Shown here: positions 1 through 7,541 of the stretch, one piece after another
Layout of the letters: each line of letters begins with the position of its first letter
Position numbering within the stretch: position 1 is the stretch's first letter
NCBI RefSeq assembly: GCF_004792695.1
Contig: NZ_SRXU01000002.1
Coordinates: 372,001-436,000 of the forward strand
Source: Sphingomonas naasensis
Lineage (GTDB): Bacteria; Pseudomonadota; Alphaproteobacteria; Sphingomonadales; Sphingomonadaceae
Reading direction: 5' to 3'
DNA length: 64,000 bases
The notes under the pieces: model-generated
Told to the model about the DNA's origin: nothing
The model's input: the letters and a program-made list of their open reading frames with translations, nothing else
Database searches by the model: none
Made by a program: the position numbers and the translations under genes

Positions 1-1590
1 CACCTGCTGGCGCCCGTTCTTGAGGAACAGATCGAAATCGTCGACGCGCTTGCTCTTCTCGCGATGCGTGAAGTTGATGCCACCGGTGAGCTTGCTCAGC
101 AGCCCGTCGAAGCTGTGATCGAGCTTGAGGTCGATCGCGTAGATGCTCTCCTCGACATCGGGGAAGCGGATCGCGCCGTCATGCCCCCAGCCGCCCCATG
201 CCGCGCGGTCGCCGAGCGAGACCTGCGCCGCGTCGGCATAGTTCAGCCCTTCCGAATAGGTCGGAAAGCCGTCGTCGGGCACTTCGAACGCGATCGTGTC
301 GAAGCTCCGTCCGACATCAGGCGTGGCCGGCGTGACGCCGCCGGTGCCGCGGCCATAGCCGGCATAGGTCTCGAGGATCTGCTCCTTGCGCTTGTTCTTC
401 GAATAGGAAAGATCGGCGATGAAGCGCGTGCGGTCGTCCATCTGGAACTCGTTGTTCCAGCCGGCCGAGAAGATCTCGTCGTCGCGCTTGTTGAAGTCGT
501 TGCGGATGATCGGCACGCCGCGGTTGAGCACGCCGCTGGTCGCGATCAACGTGCCGCCGCGGTCCTCGGTCGTGACGTTGGTGAAGGTCGCCCCATCGGC
601 CCAACCGTTCGAGAACCATTGCGCGCCACGCGTGGTCTCTTCCTGGTGAAACTTCGAATAATAGAGGTCGAGCGTCGAATGAACCATCGGGCTCGGCTGC
701 CATTCCAGAATGCCGATCACCGCGTCGCGCCGGTTGAGGCGTGAGGTGGCGAAGACTTCCTGACCGTTGAGCAGCAGCGCATCGGCCGCCGAGGCCGGCT
801 GCACCGTCGTCGGGCTCACCCCGCCGAACGATTCATAGCCATAGGCCTTGAAATGCCTGTTCTGCGATGGACTATCGAGATGCGCATAGCCGAGCGCGAT
901 GCCCAGCGTATCGTTGGCGAACTGGTCGATATAGCTCACGCTCGCGCGTCCGCCCCAGTTGCGGACGTCGTCGTTGAGCCTCGAACCCTCGGTCTTTTCC
1001 CCGCGGATGTTGAGCGCGATCGCACGCTTGCCGAAGGCGAGCGGACGCACCGTGCGCAGGTCGGCGGTGCCGGAAAGCCCCATGCCCGAGATCGCCGCGT
1101 CGGGGGTCTTGTAGATGACCACGCTCGACAACAGCTCGGACGGATATTGGTCGAACTCGACCGCGCGATTGTCGCCCGAGCTCGCCTGCGGACGACCGTT
1201 GAGCAGGGTCGTGGTGAAATCGGGGGCAAGGCCGCGGATCGAGATGACCTGTGCGCGGCCGTTGACGCGCTGCGCGGCGAGACCCGGCAGACGCGCGATC
1301 GATTCGGCAATCGAAACGTCGGGGAGCTTGCCGATATCCTCGGCCGAGATTGCCTCGACGATCGAGGTCTCGTTCTTCTTGGTGTTGATCGAGTTCTGCA
1401 GGCCGGCGCGCAACCCGGTGACGACCACCTCCTCGCTGTCCGCAGGCGTCGATTGATCGTCCTGCGCCGCAGCCTCCTGCGCCTGCGCCACACCAGGCAG
1501 CGCGGCGGCAAGCGCGAGCGCCGAAGCGGTCAGTGCGAACTGCATGCGAAAGCGGCCCTGGCGATCCGCGCGACCGTATTGCCCCATCAT
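1..1590 (-). CDS. TonB-dependent receptor, TIGR01782-like (C-terminus beyond window)
   Basis: Outer-membrane active-transport receptor; only the first 530 codons lie inside the window, so the rest of the barrel is missing. I see a signal peptide of about 37 residues ending in AQA, then a VVVTG TonB-box-like segment, then a plug domain with the IGKLPDVSIAESIARLPG and QVISIRGL stretches typical of the Xanthomonas/Caulobacter TIGR01782 group, which often imports saccharides. Start chosen at the first of two adjacent ATG codons because GGGGAGAG lies directly upstream; an in-frame ATG at 1545 is a weaker alternative. A LacI-family gene and a LacI-type operator lie immediately upstream, which suggests substrate-induced expression. 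The substrate cannot be read from the sequence; a saccharide is inferred from family and context. Confidence 0.93.
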   Translation of the reverse strand, partial: MMGQYGRADRQGRFRMQFALTASALALAAALPGVAQAQEAAAQDDQSTPADSEEVVVTGLRAGLQNSINTKKNETSIVEAISAEDIGKLPDVSIAESIARLPGLAAQRVNGRAQVISIRGLAPDFTTTLLNGRPQASSGDNRAVEFDQYPSELLSSVVIYKTPDAAISGMGLSGTADLRTVRPLAFGKRAIALNIRGEKTEGSRLNDDVRNWGGRASVSYIDQFANDTLGIALGYAHLDSPSQNRHFKAYGYESFGGVSPTTVQPASAADALLLNGQEVFATSRLNRRDAVIGILEWQPSPMVHSTLDLYYSKFHQEETTRGAQWFSNGWADGATFTNVTTEDRGGTLIATSGVLNRGVPIIRNDFNKRDDEIFSAGWNNEFQMDDRTRFIADLSYSKNKRKEQILETYAGYGRGTGGVTPATPDVGRSFDTIAFEVPDDGFPTYSEGLNYADAAQVSLGDRAAWGGWGHDGAIRFPDVEESIYAIDLKLDHSFDGLLSKLTGGINFTHREKSKRVDDFDLFLKNGRQQV

Positions 1591-1664
1591 CACTCTCCCC
1601 ATTGGCCTCTGTCCGGGCCTGATTTCGACCTTTGCGATCGTTATGGCGCCGCCAGTCGATCGAC

Positions 1665-1678
1665 TGGAAGCGCTTCCA
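1665..1678. promoter_or_regulatory. LacI-family operator palindrome TGGAAGCGCTTCCA
   Basis: A perfect 14-bp palindrome with the central CG step usual for LacI/GalR operators. It lies about 75 bp upstream of the TonB receptor start and directly downstream of the candidate -10 element, overlapping the expected transcription start. The adjacent LacI-family gene ends at 1787 and is the obvious candidate binder (inference). Confidence 0.8.
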
Positions 1679-1680
1679 AT

Positions 1681-1710
1681 TTGCTACGGCGCTTCCGTCA
1701 ACGGTGTCAA
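1681..1710 (-). promoter_or_regulatory. Candidate promoter of the TonB receptor gene
   Basis: Reading leftward, TTGACA (1710-1705) matches the -35 consensus; an 18-bp spacer leads to TAGCAA (1686-1681) as a weak -10. The LacI-type palindrome follows at once, a repression layout. The promoter is predicted only from motif and position. Confidence 0.5.
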
Positions 1711-1786
1711 CGACAAAGTCCCGACACATCGCAGGTTGTGCGAATAGCGTGACAATCCGGCCACCTCCGGATCGTTCCCTCGACTA

Positions 1787-2854
1787 TCAATCGCGCGGCG
1801 GCGCCAGCGACTCGCGTTCGACGAGATGATAGCCGATCGTCTCGAATCGCGGCCGCGGCGGCTGGCCGCGGAGCACGATCTCGACGAGTTGATCGAGCGC
1901 CGACGCGGCGATGCGTCGGATCGGCTGATGCACCGTGGTCAGCGGCGGCCAGATACGTCCGGAGATCGGGGCATCGTCGAAGCCAACGATCGAGATGTCG
2001 TCGGGGATGACGAGATGCCGCCGATGCGCCGCGAACAGCGCACCCACCGCCATGTCGTCATTGGCGCAGATCAGCGCCGTCGGACGCTCGGCGCCGTCGA
2101 GCATCGCCTGGCCCAACTCCACTCCCGAGCGGAAGCTGAAATCCCCGCGCAGCACCGTCACCGCGTCCGGGTCGAGCCCCGCCTCGGCGAGCGCCTCGAG
2201 AAAGCCGGCGAAGCGCTTCTCGGCGGAGAAATGCCCCTCGATGCCGAGCAGATAGCCGAGCCGACTATGCCCCTTCGCCAGCACGCGCTCGGCGATCTGC
2301 TTGCCCGCGGCTTGCTCGTCGAAGCCGGCGCCGGGCAGCAGCGCGCGGACCGCGTCGCTCGGCGAGATGCAAACCGCCGGATAGCCGCGCTCGACGAGAG
2401 TCGCGGCCAGCGCGGCGTCGTCCGACAGCGGCGGCGGCAGGATCACCCCTGCGGTCCGCCCCGACTCGAACAGCTCGATCACCTTTTCGCCGCGGCGCGG
2501 ATCATTGGCGTCGACATTGAGCGTCGAGAGTTCGAACCCGGCGATCGCCGCGGCGCGCAGCGCGCCGAGCTCGAGCGCGGCGAAATAATAGGAATTGGGT
2601 TCGGCATCGAGCGCCGGGCAATTGATCAGCGCCAGCGCCTTGCTCGCCCGACTGGCGAGGCTGCGCGCCTGCGGATTGGCGCGGTAATTGAGCGCCTCGG
2701 CCGCGCGCAGCACCCGTTCGCGCATCTTCGCGCTGACATTGGCCTGATCGTTGAGCGCGCGCGAGACCGAGGCGCGCGCCACGCCCGCCAGCGCGGCGAC
2801 ATCGTCGATCGTCGCCGGTCGGCCCGACTCCGCCCCGCCTTCCCCACTTGCCAT
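1787..2854 (-). CDS. LacI-family transcriptional regulator
   Basis: DNA-binding regulator of about 355 residues. The N-terminal helix-turn-helix (TIDDVAALAGVARASVSRALN region, roughly residues 15-35) is followed by a hinge helix (ARSLAS) and a periplasmic-binding-protein-like sensor domain ending in the VGFDD...TTVHQP signature shared by LacI/GalR proteins. The ATG at 2854 is preferred because the helix-turn-helix then begins near residue 14; ATGs at 2878 and 2914 are in frame but add an unusual leader. It sits between a TonB receptor (196 bp downstream) and a NamZ-like gene (87 bp upstream), all in one direction. The palindrome at 1665 is its likely target. The inducer is unknown; a sugar, perhaps an amino sugar, is inferred. 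Confidence 0.93.
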   Translation of the reverse strand: MASGEGGAESGRPATIDDVAALAGVARASVSRALNDQANVSAKMRERVLRAAEALNYRANPQARSLASRASKALALINCPALDAEPNSYYFAALELGALRAAAIAGFELSTLNVDANDPRRGEKVIELFESGRTAGVILPPPLSDDAALAATLVERGYPAVCISPSDAVRALLPGAGFDEQAAGKQIAERVLAKGHSRLGYLLGIEGHFSAEKRFAGFLEALAEAGLDPDAVTVLRGDFSFRSGVELGQAMLDGAERPTALICANDDMAVGALFAAHRRHLVIPDDISIVGFDDAPISGRIWPPLTTVHQPIRRIAASALDQLVEIVLRGQPPRPRFETIGYHLVERESLAPPRD

Positions 2855-2941
2855 ATTCAGGTTCGAAACCCCGCGCATCGCGGGTGGGTGACACAGCCTC
2901 CGGCTCGACGGCAAGTGCCTAATGCGCCGCCGGGCCGTGGT

Positions 2942-4138
2942 TCAGTAGAGCAGATGCGGCGCCCGCGCCTCCGTCCAGGCCGCCTCGTCGGGCAGCGTGA
3001 TCGCATCGAGATCGCCTGCTTCGGCTCCCGCATCGTCGACCCATTCGCGCAGTCCTGGGCCACCGTTGATCACGTCGATCGCGAGCTTGTCGAAGACATA
3101 TTCATAGGGGAAATCGCGCCATAGGTCATAGTCCGGGTAGAGCGCGCGGATCGCCTTGAAGCCCAGCGCCTGCAGGCGCCATGGCCGGAATGCTTCATCA
3201 TCATAAGCGCCGCCCTCGGCGTGGATGAACACGCCCGCGCAGAGCTGGCCGACATGCTTGTGGAAGGTCGGCTGGAACCAGATGTCGCGCAGCGTGCAGC
3301 CCGCGAGCCATTGCGGCGCGATCCGCCGCATCTCGGCGATCACCGCCCGGGCGTCGATATCGGGCGCGCCGAACAGCTCGAGCGGCCGCGTCGTCCCCCG
3401 CCCTTCGGACAGGGTCGTGCCTTCGAGCATCACCGTCCCGGCATAGGCGCGCGCCATGTTGACGTTGGCGGCATTGGGGCTCGGGTTGATCCATGGTCGC
3501 TCGGAGGGCCAGCCGAAGCCCGGCCCGGTCTCGGGCGCCCAGCCTTCCATCGCGATCACGCGATAATCGAGGTCGAGCCCGAACTGCTCGATGAACCAAT
3601 GCCCCATCTCGCCCAGCGTCATGCCGTGCCGCATCGGCATCGGCCCGGCGCCGACGAAGCTCTCCCAACCCGGCAGCAGCGTCAGCCCCTCGATCGGCCG
3701 TCCCGCTGGATTGGGCCGATCGAGCACCCAGACGCTCTTGCCGTGCGCCGCGGCCGCCTCGAGCACGTAGAGCAGGGTGGTGACGAAGGTGTAGATCCGG
3801 CAGCCAACGTCTTGCAGATCGACCAGCAGCACGTCGAACGTGCTCATCGATTGTCCCGTCGGACGCCGCACTTCACCGTAAAGGCTGAACACCGGCATGC
3901 CGTAAGTCGGGTCAGTATAGTCCGGCGACTCCATCATGTTGTCCTGCAAGTCGCCACGCACGCCGTGCTGCGGGCCGAACACTGCGGAGACATTGAGCCC
4001 CGCCGCGACGAGTGCGTCGAGCGAATGAGTCAGGTCTGCGGTCACCGAGGCGGGATGCGCAAGCAACGCGACGCGCTTGCCTTCAATGGGTTTGCGCAAT
4101 TCAGGGTCGGCGAGCAGCCGGTCGATACCGAAGTTCAT
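2942..4138 (-). CDS. namZ: DUF1343 family protein, NamZ-like exo-beta-N-acetylmuramidase
   Basis: 398 residues matching the DUF1343 family, whose characterised member NamZ removes N-acetylmuramic acid from the non-reducing end of peptidoglycan fragments. Visible family features are a GIDRLL opening, KRVALLAHPASV, a VFGPQHGVRGDLQDNM segment, DVLLVDLQDVGCRIYTFV and VLDRPNPAGR. The start overlaps the stop of the upstream DOMON-like gene (ATGA), indicating translational coupling. No signal peptide is visible at this start, unlike the secreted Bacteroidetes enzymes, so a cytoplasmic location is inferred. The adjacent TonB receptor and LacI regulator suggest a muropeptide-uptake locus; the amgK/murU genes at 20.6-22.3 kb would act on the MurNAc produced. 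Substrate assignment is by family, not proven. Confidence 0.85.
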   Translation of the reverse strand: MNFGIDRLLADPELRKPIEGKRVALLAHPASVTADLTHSLDALVAAGLNVSAVFGPQHGVRGDLQDNMMESPDYTDPTYGMPVFSLYGEVRRPTGQSMSTFDVLLVDLQDVGCRIYTFVTTLLYVLEAAAAHGKSVWVLDRPNPAGRPIEGLTLLPGWESFVGAGPMPMRHGMTLGEMGHWFIEQFGLDLDYRVIAMEGWAPETGPGFGWPSERPWINPSPNAANVNMARAYAGTVMLEGTTLSEGRGTTRPLELFGAPDIDARAVIAEMRRIAPQWLAGCTLRDIWFQPTFHKHVGQLCAGVFIHAEGGAYDDEAFRPWRLQALGFKAIRALYPDYDLWRDFPYEYVFDKLAIDVINGGPGLREWVDDAGAEAGDLDAITLPDEAAWTEARAPHLLY

Positions 4139-4749
4139 GCTGGCCTCGCTGCCGGGAGTTCGAGCGCGAAGCAAGCCTCGTGGTGGAAATCGGGCGCGCC
4201 AGGCGGATGCGCCAGCGCCCACCACGACTTGCGGCCGTTGCGCTCCTCGATCACCGCCGAGAAGCCCAGTTGCCAAGGCCGGTCGATCGGCAGGTCCAGC
4301 GCCTGGCCGAGATCGACATGGGCGCTCTGCCAGCCATGGGTGCGACCATAGTCCTGATGTTCCGTCCAGCTGTGCGACACGCCGTGCTCAGGAGGGTACA
4401 TTTGCTCCCACCAAGTATCGGACACTGCGACGCGCGCCGGCGCCATGCCTTCGCGATAGTTGGTAAACCGATAAGCGCTCCAGTCCTTCGACGGCGCGAA
4501 CGCGAGCGCATAATATTCGGGCTCGCCTTGCGCGCGAAGGAACATCTCGAAGCAGGTCGTGCGCCACAGCTCGTCGCGGCGCTCGCCCTTTCCGCCCCGC
4601 CAGCGCGACAGCTTCAAGGTTCGCATCGGCCCATGCGCCAGGAAACGCAGCGTCAGCGTGCGCTGGCGGGTGCGCACGAGCTCGACTTCGATGCTCTCGA
4701 TCGACGAAGCGGAATCGGGGTGGCGGACAAGCGGCACGCGCAGGGGCAT
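4135..4749 (-). CDS. DOMON-like domain protein (copy 1)
   Basis: 204 residues with the DOMON-like (murB-like subtype) layout: a DELW.TTCFEMF block, then YYALAFAPS..WSAYRFTNYREGM, and a C-terminal WWALAHPPGAPDFHHE block. DOMON domains are beta-sandwich ligand or haem/sugar-binding modules; the role of this small stand-alone type is unknown. The ATG at 4749 leaves the family blocks intact, with only a weak purine-rich stretch upstream. Its stop overlaps the namZ start by 4 bp, so the two are probably co-translated. It is clearly paralogous to the gene at 5273-5812, sharing all three blocks. No signal peptide is visible. Confidence 0.85.
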   Translation of the reverse strand: MPLRVPLVRHPDSASSIESIEVELVRTRQRTLTLRFLAHGPMRTLKLSRWRGGKGERRDELWRTTCFEMFLRAQGEPEYYALAFAPSKDWSAYRFTNYREGMAPARVAVSDTWWEQMYPPEHGVSHSWTEHQDYGRTHGWQSAHVDLGQALDLPIDRPWQLGFSAVIEERNGRKSWWALAHPPGAPDFHHEACFALELPAARPA

Positions 4750-4824
4750 GCTTCTGCTTAGTATCGCGGACCCGAAGCCGCCATCCATTGGTTGAGCCGA
4801 CACCGTCGACACAGGGAGCAGGGC

Positions 4825-5268
4825 GTGATCCGATCGATTCTCATGGGAATAGTCGCCGGGGCGCGCTCGATGACTCCGCTCGCCATGGTCGCCAATGCCG
4901 CGCGCAAAGGCGAACTGCCCGCCGACAATGGCGCGCCGCGCTTCCTCGCACACCCGCTGGTCTCGCTCGGCACCACGGCGCTCGCGGTCTATGAGCTGGT
5001 CGGCGACAAGCAGAAGAGCGCACCCGACCGGATCATCCCGCCGGCAGTGGTGATCCGCAGCCTCAATGCCGCCTTCGCCGGAATGGCGCTCGCTCCGCGC
5101 CGCCACCGCTTCGCCGCCGCCGCAGCGGCGGGCGCGACCGCGGCGATCGCTTCTTACGTCACCTTCTCGGCGCGGATGCGCTCGATGCGCGACCACAGCC
5201 AGGCGTCGACAGGCTTTGTCGAGGACGCGATCGTCCTCTCGGCGGCCACCGCCGCCGTCCGCGCCTGA
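4825..5268 (+). CDS. DUF4126 family small membrane protein
   Basis: 147 residues beginning VIRSILMGIVAGARSMTPLA, the N-terminal signature of DUF4126-type hydrophobic proteins. Several hydrophobic Ala/Gly-rich segments suggest an inner-membrane protein. GTG at 4825 is chosen because AGGGAG lies six bases upstream; an ATG at 4792 would add an untypical basic leader. It lies between, and in the opposite direction to, two DOMON-like paralogues. Function unknown. Confidence 0.75.
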   Translation: MIRSILMGIVAGARSMTPLAMVANAARKGELPADNGAPRFLAHPLVSLGTTALAVYELVGDKQKSAPDRIIPPAVVIRSLNAAFAGMALAPRRHRFAAAAAAGATAAIASYVTFSARMRSMRDHSQASTGFVEDAIVLSAATAAVRA

Positions 5269-5272
5269 CTCG

Positions 5273-5812
5273 TCACTCGCGCGCCGCGGCCGGAACCTCC
5301 CAAGCGAACCCCGCCTCGTGGTGGAAATCCGGCTGCCCCGGCGGGTGCGCGAGCGACCAGAAGGAGCGCTTGCCGCCTTCCTCCTCGATTACTGCGGTCA
5401 CCCCGACGCACCAGTCGCCGTCAGGCAGACCGGACAGGTCCACCGCCGCGCGCATCTCGCCGCCCCACCATTCGATCGCCGGCGTCACCAGCGGCAGATC
5501 GGCCATGCCGTCGCGATAGCCGGTGAAGCGATAGGCGGCCCATTGCCCCGAGGGCGAGAAGTTGAACTCATAATAGCCATCGCTTTCGGCGGGCTTCACG
5601 AACAGCTCGAAACAGGTGCGTTTCCATAGTTCGTCGGTGCGCTGCGGAGGCGCGAGCGCCGGCGCGACCAGCGCGTCACCGCCGTGCACGCGATATTCGA
5701 TCAGCCATCGCCCGTCGCCGCCGCACGCCAGCATCACCCCGATGCCGTCCACCGAGGCCGGCGCGAAATCGGGATGCGGCGTCAGCGTCCCATTGCCCAA
5801 TCCTCTCCCCAA
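5273..5812 (-). CDS. DOMON-like domain protein (copy 2)
   Basis: About 179 residues, paralogous to the protein at 4135-4749: shared [35 protein letters not shown] and [17 protein letters not shown] blocks. No in-frame ATG exists near the N-terminus; a TTG at 5812 with GGAGGAA upstream is the best start, a TTG at 5800 the alternative. It is convergent with the DUF4126 gene (4-bp gap) and divergent from tyrS (32-bp gap), so its promoter must be compact or overlap the tyrS start region. Cytoplasmic by absence of a signal peptide; function unknown. Confidence 0.8.
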   Translation of the reverse strand: MGRGLGNGTLTPHPDFAPASVDGIGVMLACGGDGRWLIEYRVHGGDALVAPALAPPQRTDELWKRTCFELFVKPAESDGYYEFNFSPSGQWAAYRFTGYRDGMADLPLVTPAIEWWGGEMRAAVDLSGLPDGDWCVGVTAVIEEEGGKRSFWSLAHPPGQPDFHHEAGFAWEVPAAARE

Positions 5813-5844
5813 GGCACTTCCTCCATGCTAGGCGGCGCGGCATC

Positions 5845-7071
5845 ATGACCGAATACCAGTCCGATCTCCTCCGCCTGCTCTCTTCGCGCGGCTATATCCA
5901 CCAGGTCACCGACCCCGAGGGGCTGGATGGTCTTGCCGCGCGCCAGATCGTTCCCGGCTATATCGGCTTCGATCCGACGGCGCCGTCGCTCCATGTCGGC
6001 AGCCTCGTTCAGATCATGCTGCTCCGCCGGCTCCAGCAGGCGGGCCACAAGCCCATCGTCCTCATGGGCGGCGGCACCGGCAAGGTCGGCGATCCCAGCT
6101 TCAAGGACGAAGCCCGCAAGCTGATGACGGTCGAGACGATCGCGAGCAACATAGCCTCGATCAAGACGGTGTTCGAGAACTTCCTTACGTTCGGCGATGG
6201 CCCCACCGACGCGGTGATGGTCGACAATGCCGAGTGGCTCGATGCGCTCGAATATCTTCCGTTCCTGCGCGATTACGGCCAGCATTTCTCGGTCAATCGC
6301 ATGCTCAGCTTCGACTCGGTCAAGCTGCGGCTCGATCGCGAGCAGTCGCTGTCGTTCCTCGAGTTCAACTACATGATCCTCCAGGCCTATGATTTCCTCG
6401 AGCTCAACCGCCGCGCCGGCGTCCGGCTGCAGATGGGCGGGTCTGACCAATGGGGGAACATCGTCAACGGCATCGAGCTGTCGCGCCGCGCCGACGGTGC
6501 CGAGGTCTATGGCGTCACCACGCCGCTGATCACCACCGCCGATGGCGGCAAGATGGGCAAGACCATGTCGGGCGCGGTGTGGCTCAATCCCGAGCAGCTC
6601 TCGCATTATGATTACTGGCAGTTCTGGCGGAACACCGACGATCGCGACGTCGGCCGCTTCCTCCGCCTGTTCACCGATCTGCCGCTCGACGAGATCGCCC
6701 GGCTCGAATCGCTCGAGGGCGCCGGTATCAACGAGGCCAAGAAGATCCTCGCCAACGAAGCGACCGCGATGTGCCGCGGTGTTGCCGCCGCCGAGGAAGC
6801 GGCGGAGACCGCGCGCCGCACCTTCGAGGAAGGTGCAGCGGGCGGCTCGTTGCCGAGCCATCCGGTCGAAGGCGGCAGCATCGACATCGTCGATGCGCTG
6901 ATCGCGCTCGGCCTGTGCCCCTCGAGAGGCGAGGCCCGCCGCAAGATCGCCGAGGGGGCTATCCGCGTCGACGATCAGCCGGTGAGCGACCCCGCGGCGA
7001 ATGTGCCGGTAACCGGTCAGGTCAAGATCAGCTTCGGCAAAAAGAAGCACGGGCTGCTCGTCCCCGCCTGA
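5845..7071 (+). CDS. tyrS: Tyrosyl-tRNA synthetase
   Basis: 408-residue class I aminoacyl-tRNA synthetase that charges tRNA-Tyr. The HIGH-type motif is HVGS at about residues 50-53, the tyrosine pocket [11 protein letters not shown] is present, and the KMSKS-type loop reads KMGKT near residue 236, a form usual in bacterial TyrRS. A C-terminal S4 RNA-binding domain ([16 protein letters not shown]) completes the usual length. It is followed by a short GC hairpin (7076-7095). Confidence 0.98.
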   Translation: MTEYQSDLLRLLSSRGYIHQVTDPEGLDGLAARQIVPGYIGFDPTAPSLHVGSLVQIMLLRRLQQAGHKPIVLMGGGTGKVGDPSFKDEARKLMTVETIASNIASIKTVFENFLTFGDGPTDAVMVDNAEWLDALEYLPFLRDYGQHFSVNRMLSFDSVKLRLDREQSLSFLEFNYMILQAYDFLELNRRAGVRLQMGGSDQWGNIVNGIELSRRADGAEVYGVTTPLITTADGGKMGKTMSGAVWLNPEQLSHYDYWQFWRNTDDRDVGRFLRLFTDLPLDEIARLESLEGAGINEAKKILANEATAMCRGVAAAEEAAETARRTFEEGAAGGSLPSHPVEGGSIDIVDALIALGLCPSRGEARRKIAEGAIRVDDQPVSDPAANVPVTGQVKISFGKKKHGLLVPA

Positions 7072-7075
7072 TACT

Positions 7076-7095
7076 CCTCCCCCGCGAAGGGGAGG
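7076..7095. repeat. Single GC hairpin after tyrS
   Basis: CCTCCCC, a 6-base loop, and GGGGAGG form a perfect 7-bp stem 5 bp after the tyrS stop. It resembles one arm of the larger inverted-repeat elements at 10.1, 20.5, 22.8 and 48.9 kb and may be a solo copy. There is no T-run, so termination is uncertain. Confidence 0.55.
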
Positions 7096-7200
7096 AAGCA
7101 CCCGCGCGCCGAAACCATGTGTTAAGCAGCTTCGTTTGAACGGAATTCACGCGCGTCAATTATCCGATCATTCGTACCTCAAGGTTCGAGCGAGGCGCGT

Positions 7201-7524
7201 GTGGGTTTGAGCATCGGCAATCTGGCAATCGCCGACGACCGGCAGGAGATGCGCGACGACGTGCATTATCGCGCGCGCGCCTTCGGCCCCGACGCGCGCC
7301 AGCTGAGCTTCCTCGTGGTCAACATCTCGCCGCACGGGCTGATGGCGCGCTGCGACACTCCCTTCCAGACCGGCGATCGCCTGCGCCTCGTGCTGCCGGT
7401 GGCCGGCACCGTCGCCGCCGAGGTCCGCTGGTCGCTCGGCGGCCGGCTCGGCTGCCAGTTCGATCGGGCGATCGACCTCGCCGCCTATTACGAGCTCATC
7501 GCGCAGCTGCTGAAGAGCAAGTAG
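7201..7524 (+). CDS. PilZ domain-containing protein
   Basis: 107 residues made almost entirely of one PilZ-like domain: an RARAF arginine stretch, then VVNISPHGLMARC corresponding to the (D/N)xSxxG motif of c-di-GMP-binding PilZ domains, then a beta-barrel-like C-terminal half. Start is a GTG preceded by GAGG. The first motif is only a partial RxxxR match, so c-di-GMP binding is inferred rather than certain. Stand-alone gene between tyrS and recG (convergent). Confidence 0.75.
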   Translation: MGLSIGNLAIADDRQEMRDDVHYRARAFGPDARQLSFLVVNISPHGLMARCDTPFQTGDRLRLVLPVAGTVAAEVRWSLGGRLGCQFDRAIDLAAYYELIAQLLKSK

Positions 7525-7541
7525 CCTCCGACCCTCCGGCG

